Assembly: GCA_902464495.1 (NCBI GenBank)
Contig: CABQJK010000003.1
Span: 1-64,000 of the forward strand
Origin: an uncultured Collinsella sp.
GTDB taxonomy: Bacteria; Actinomycetota; Coriobacteriia; Coriobacteriales; Coriobacteriaceae
DNA length: 64,000 nt
Reading direction: 5' to 3'
The translations under genes and the position numbers were made by a program. Every line of letters starts with the position of its first letter. The stretch's first letter is position 1. Below are positions 60,710 to 64,000 of the stretch, in pieces. The notes under the pieces are model-generated. The model saw only the letters and a list, made by a program, of their open reading frames with translations, had not been told where the DNA came from and made no database searches.

Positions 60710-62536
60710 CTAACCCATGACTGATATGGCGAGCAGCACCGCGGCGATGCAATACGCCACACACGAAATCATGACGGCAATGACGTTCATGGCGGTGCCC
60801 GACGTGTTGAGGTCATGCTCGTCACGCCAGAACAGCACCATCAGGTAAATCACGGCGCTCATGTTGCCAACCAGGCAAATAATGGCAGCGATATTAAAGC
60901 ACCCGGTAAAGAGTTGCTCCTCAAACATGGGCGCATCGGGGAATGCAGCGGTGCGCACCAGCTGGGCGCACAGGTAGGTCACGAGTGACAGAATCAGGCC
61001 CATGCCCGTGCTCTGGAAGAAGAACCCCAGATACGGCTTGGGCTCGTCGTCGTGACCGTCATACTCCAGGAAGTAGTTCTTGACGAACGACACCATGCGC
61101 GAGGCCGCCAGCAGCACGAGCGGCATGGCGCACATGGGGAACACCACCAGATGCGCGGAGCCGAGCGCCGTTCCCAGTACGGTCGCCATGATGCACGAGG
61201 CGATGCCCCACACGACAACCCAGTACTGGCGATGCACAAACCAGCTGAGCACGTTCGTCGAGTCGTCCGACGCGCTGTCGCCCGAGCCGATGCCGGCGAT
61301 CTGCAGGTCCTCCTGATGCTCCTCGGCGATAACGTCCATGGCGTCGTCGAAGGTCACGATGCCCAGGATATGGCGGTTCTCGTCGCAGACGGGGATGGCG
61401 ACCAGGTCGTACTTGGTCATCTCGTCCGTCACGTCTTCCTGATCCTCGTCGGGCGACACGTAGACCAGATCGCGATAGGCGAGCTGGCCCAGCGTGGCGT
61501 CGCGGTCGGCAACGATCAGCGTGCGCAGCGAAAGCACGCCCGTCAGCATGCCGCTCGGATCCTCGGTGTAGACGTAGTAGACGCTCTCAAAGTCCTCGTC
61601 GAGTTTGCGAATCGCCTCGATAGCATCGCCGACCGTTGCCGTGGCGGGCAGGGAGACAAACTCCGAGGTCATGATGCGGCCGGCGGTGTTGTCCTCATAC
61701 CCCAGCAGGTTACGAATCGCCTTCTCCTCCTTGACGCCCATCAGGCGCAGGAGCTTCTCGGCCTTCTCATAATCGAGCTCGTCGATCAGGTCGGCTGCAT
61801 CGTCCGGGTCCATCATGGCCAGCATCGACGATGCGTCCGTGTCGGACAGGCCCTCGAGCATCTCGGTCATAAGCTCGTCGTCATCGAACTCCGAGATAGC
61901 TTCGGCTGCCTGGGCGGTATCGAGCTGCGCAAACACCTGCGCACGTAGGCGCGGGTCGAGCTGCTCGATAATGTCGGCGATGTCGGCAGGGTGCAGCTCG
62001 CCGAGCGTCTTGTGCGACACCGAGAGTTGGATGTTTTTAGTCGAGCGGTCGAGCAGGTCCATGTAGGACCAAGCGATGATGTCCTCGCTGAGCGGCTTGC
62101 CCAGGTGCTTCATAAAGCCCTCGACGACGTGCTCGAGTGCGGGGCTGATCGCGCGCAGCAGACCACGGGCACCGACCTCGGCACCCAACAGGCGCAGCTG
62201 GTTTTCGCCCGACATGGAAAACTTGATGTCGTTGACGCGCACGACCTTCATGCCCTGCGTGTCGACGATCTGCTTATTGAGCACGTCGCGCGCCAGCAGG
62301 AGCTCGGTCGGCTGCAGGTACGAGAAGCGAATATTGGTGGCAGACGTGTTGAGATACACGCCCGTCTCGTCGATACGGTCGACCCATTTGCGCCAGCTGA
62401 TCATAAACGGCGTCTTGCCGGGGCCGCGGAACGCGAGCGACGTCACGTGCGGAAAAACTTCGCCGGTAGCAATGCCAAAATCGTTGACCACGCCGAGCTT
62501 TTCGCCGTCGACGTCCAAGACCGGCAATTTGAGCAT
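60710..62536 (-). CDS. MgtE-like protein with atypical membrane domain
   Basis: The 608-residue reading has PRC-barrel-like repeats (1-145), an MgtE_N superhelix (ELHPADIADIIEQLDPRLRA, MDPDDAADLIDELDYEKAEK), a CBS pair (about 290-410, ending IVTFDDAMDVI) and about five C-terminal helices. The helices lack the GNxGxQ-type motif of the MgtE pore. With the NRMT gene next in the operon it may sense Mg2+ and gate or stabilise that transporter. A TTG start at 62554 with GGGGAG is an alternative to the ATG at 62536. Confidence 0.82.
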   Translation of the reverse strand: MLKLPVLDVDGEKLGVVNDFGIATGEVFPHVTSLAFRGPGKTPFMISWRKWVDRIDETGVYLNTSATNIRFSYLQPTELLLARDVLNKQIVDTQGMKVVRVNDIKFSMSGENQLRLLGAEVGARGLLRAISPALEHVVEGFMKHLGKPLSEDIIAWSYMDLLDRSTKNIQLSVSHKTLGELHPADIADIIEQLDPRLRAQVFAQLDTAQAAEAISEFDDDELMTEMLEGLSDTDASSMLAMMDPDDAADLIDELDYEKAEKLLRLMGVKEEKAIRNLLGYEDNTAGRIMTSEFVSLPATATVGDAIEAIRKLDEDFESVYYVYTEDPSGMLTGVLSLRTLIVADRDATLGQLAYRDLVYVSPDEDQEDVTDEMTKYDLVAIPVCDENRHILGIVTFDDAMDVIAEEHQEDLQIAGIGSGDSASDDSTNVLSWFVHRQYWVVVWGIASCIMATVLGTALGSAHLVVFPMCAMPLVLLAASRMVSFVKNYFLEYDGHDDEPKPYLGFFFQSTGMGLILSLVTYLCAQLVRTAAFPDAPMFEEQLFTGCFNIAAIICLVGNMSAVIYLMVLFWRDEHDLNTSGTAMNVIAVMISCVAYCIAAVLLAISVMG

Positions 62537-62537
62537 C

Positions 62538-62570
62538 TCACTCAGATAATTCAATGGTGCTCCCCATCAT
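62538..62570 (-). CDS. Candidate 10-codon leader peptide before the mgtE-like gene
   Basis: GGAGG four bases upstream supports an ATG at 62570 that reads MMGSTIELSE and stops with TGA at 62540-62538. The stop is one base from the ATG at 62536 (TGAGATG), giving translational coupling. The ORF overlaps the alternative TTG start in another frame. Whether it is translated is not known. Confidence 0.45.
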   Translation of the reverse strand: MMGSTIELSE

Positions 62571-62858
62571 TATTCCTCCGGACGCGGCCGCGCGTGCGGC
62601 GTCCGGGGGCTTCTGGATATGTATACGCATGCGCGGGCGGCACGCCGCTCGACGCTTACACCCCGTGCATGCGCAAAAAGCACCTGCATGGGGTCATCGA
62701 CTGTATGGTCGAGGTTTGGATTTCACCTGTAACCTTTCTCTTGACCCTCATTAACCGCAGTAACTATAGCATCAGCATCGCGCTGCGGCACCGAATTTAT
62801 GCGCTGCACATTGCAGGCATACCAAACGCTGACGTATCCGTGACATAGTCGTTGGGGA
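62571..62858 (-). promoter_or_regulatory. Long leader upstream of the magnesium genes
   Basis: This 288-base gap holds several minus-strand hairpins, including a CCCCATGCA/TGCACGGGG stem and GGACGC/GCGTCC directly before the GGAGG of the leader ORF. I looked for an M-box and could not find its conserved core. A structured, metal-responsive leader remains possible. Confidence 0.4.
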
Positions 62859-64000
62859 CTACTCCGTGGTGTCGTCGTCCTCGGCGAGTTGGGGGAATAC
62901 GGCGTTCTTGGGCATGGTGACCTTGGTGAGCGAGGTGAGCTTTTTGCTGAGCGCCGTGTCTGTCTTGACCAGGTCGCTGAGCGTCACGATCTTGTAGCCG
63001 TCGGCAACAAGGCCATCGATAATCTGCGGCAGCGCCTCGAGCGTCTGCTCAGCGCACTCGTCGCTATCGGTGAGCAGCACAATATTGCCCGGCGTCACCG
63101 AATCGAGCACCGTCGAGACCTGCTCGTCGGCACCGTTGAGCAGCCAGTCGCCCGAGTCGATATTCCACGAGACCACGGCGGACACCAGGTCCATCGAGTC
63201 AATCCAGTTTTGCTCGTCAAAGGCGGCGTACGGGGCGCGCAACAGCATCGTCTCAACGCCGGTCGCCGACTTAATCGCCTCGGTGCCCTTCGTGATCTGA
63301 TTGCGCACCGTCTCGCGATCTTCGCCCTTGAGCGAATCATCGCTGTAACTGTTGGAGCCGATCTCACACCCGGCATCGACAATCGCCTTGGCAGTAGCAG
63401 GCGAGGCCTCCGCGGCATCGCCCGAAAGGAAGAACGTCGCCGTGACGCCCTTTTCCTTGAGCACCTGCAAGATCTGCTTGGTCGCGCCACTCGGGCCCTC
63501 GTCAAACGTCAGGGCCACATACTTTTCGTTGCCCTTGGGCGCTACGCTTGCGCACTCGACTACGCAGTCGGCGGCGGGCACAACCTCGCCGCGGTCCTGC
63601 GTCTTGCCCGACTGCTCGCCGACCCACACCTCGGAGCGGCCCTGGACGCCCCAAGTTTTGACATACTCAATGGCACCCGTGCCCTCGACCGTCAGTTTGG
63701 GCTCGATGGTCGTGGCCTGGACCTCGTGCTTCTCGTAGGTGTTGCGGCCGTCCTTGACCGTCACTTTCTCGCCGCCCGTAAGCTCGCGACTATCCCATTT
63801 GCCCTGCTTCACACGCTTGCCGTCAACCTTCACCGACAGCTTTTCGCCCCCGTGGCGCTTGAGCACGCTGTCATCGACGGCCAGCAGGTCGCCCGCGTCA
63901 TAGGTGTCGGTCAGCTCCTGGTCGTCGATAAGATTCTGCAGCGTAGAGCCCACGCGCACCGCGGTCTTTTGTCCGTTGAGCTCCACGTCCACGCTGCGGT
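62859..64000 (-). CDS. Polysaccharide-deacetylase-fold protein, partial at the window edge
   Basis: At least 380 residues are visible; the N-terminus lies beyond the window. An N-terminal ubiquitin-like or G5-like stretch is followed by a NodB fold. The catalytic motifs are altered: TFDDGP reads TFDEGP, the HxxxH metal motif reads SNSYSDD, and RPPYG reads RAPYA. So the metal site seems lost and a non-enzymatic envelope role is likely. It may extend with a signal or membrane anchor upstream. Confidence 0.82.
   Translation of the reverse strand, partial: RSVDVELNGQKTAVRVGSTLQNLIDDQELTDTYDAGDLLAVDDSVLKRHGGEKLSVKVDGKRVKQGKWDSRELTGGEKVTVKDGRNTYEKHEVQATTIEPKLTVEGTGAIEYVKTWGVQGRSEVWVGEQSGKTQDRGEVVPAADCVVECASVAPKGNEKYVALTFDEGPSGATKQILQVLKEKGVTATFFLSGDAAEASPATAKAIVDAGCEIGSNSYSDDSLKGEDRETVRNQITKGTEAIKSATGVETMLLRAPYAAFDEQNWIDSMDLVSAVVSWNIDSGDWLLNGADEQVSTVLDSVTPGNIVLLTDSDECAEQTLEALPQIIDGLVADGYKIVTLSDLVKTDTALSKKLTSLTKVTMPKNAVFPQLAEDDDTTE

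Noticed and set aside
62571..62858. M-box (ykoK-type) magnesium riboswitch
   Set aside because: I could not find the conserved M-box core in the minus-strand leader. It is left as an unclassified structured leader.

Overview
The window looks like chromosome of a high-GC, gut-type member of the Coriobacteriia, most likely Collinsella. The evidence is the gene style and content: a LuxR regulator fused to a 12-helix membrane domain, an NRMT-type member of the NRAMP family, many PTS and glycoside-hydrolase loci, and frequent good Shine-Dalgarno sequences. The genus is my inference and was not searched. I saw no tRNA, rRNA, CRISPR array, prophage or intact insertion sequence.

Layout. At 1-7.5 kb there is a ferredoxin tail, a self-regulated NAD operon (nadA-nadB-nadC-niaR, minus strand) with a 19-bp-arm operator laid over its promoter, a LytTR/GHKL two-component pair, and thioredoxin. 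At 7.7-13.8 kb there is a nickel/hydrogenase-maturation run: a small unknown protein, a NikR with a His-rich N-terminus, then hypF, hypC, hypD and hypE. hypF carries an in-frame palindromic insertion. At 14-23 kb there is a HAD phosphatase, a lipoprotein, a PTS IIA, a GH1 6-phospho-beta-glucosidase, and an AraC regulator divergent from a large glycoside hydrolase followed by RpiR. At 23-26 kb there is an XRE regulator, an AT-rich Fic gene flanked by palindromes, and pyrE. At 26-31 kb there is a sugar cluster (MFS, GH, ROK) facing a TetR regulator with two matching operators. At 31-37 kb there is a minus-strand group of secreted, zinc-ribbon and membrane proteins of unknown role, then the LuxR-membrane regulator.

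From 37 to 56.5 kb lies the most interesting region. It holds an apiosidase-like (DUF4038) hydrolase, PTS IIBC, an esterase, a DUF1593 hydrolase, a second GH1, DUF4867, LuxS, an FGGY kinase, a split transketolase, a FucI-like isomerase, a LacI regulator, a nucleoside hydrolase and a ribokinase. TAAAC/GTTTA palindromes recur in front of the PTS, the esterase, the isomerase operon and lacI, so these probably form one LacI regulon. Isomerase, FGGY kinase and two-subunit transketolase together with apiosidase-like hydrolases fit the transketolase route for D-apiose. I propose that the region takes up and breaks down apiose-containing plant glycosides. An AAA ATPase gene interrupts this region and is flanked by two versions of the 3' end of the DUF4867 gene.

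At 56.6-64 kb there is an acyltransferase-SGNH protein and a magnesium locus (an MgtE-like protein without the usual MgtE pore motif, coupled to an NRMT-type transporter and preceded by a 10-codon leader ORF). The window ends in a degenerate polysaccharide deacetylase.

The intergenic DNA is unusually rich in dispersed palindromes. At least eight families recur within 64 kb. One is a roughly 185-bp element with covarying stems that sits directly after stop codons; another is a hairpin class with different stems but a constant loop core, CCTGTCCC.
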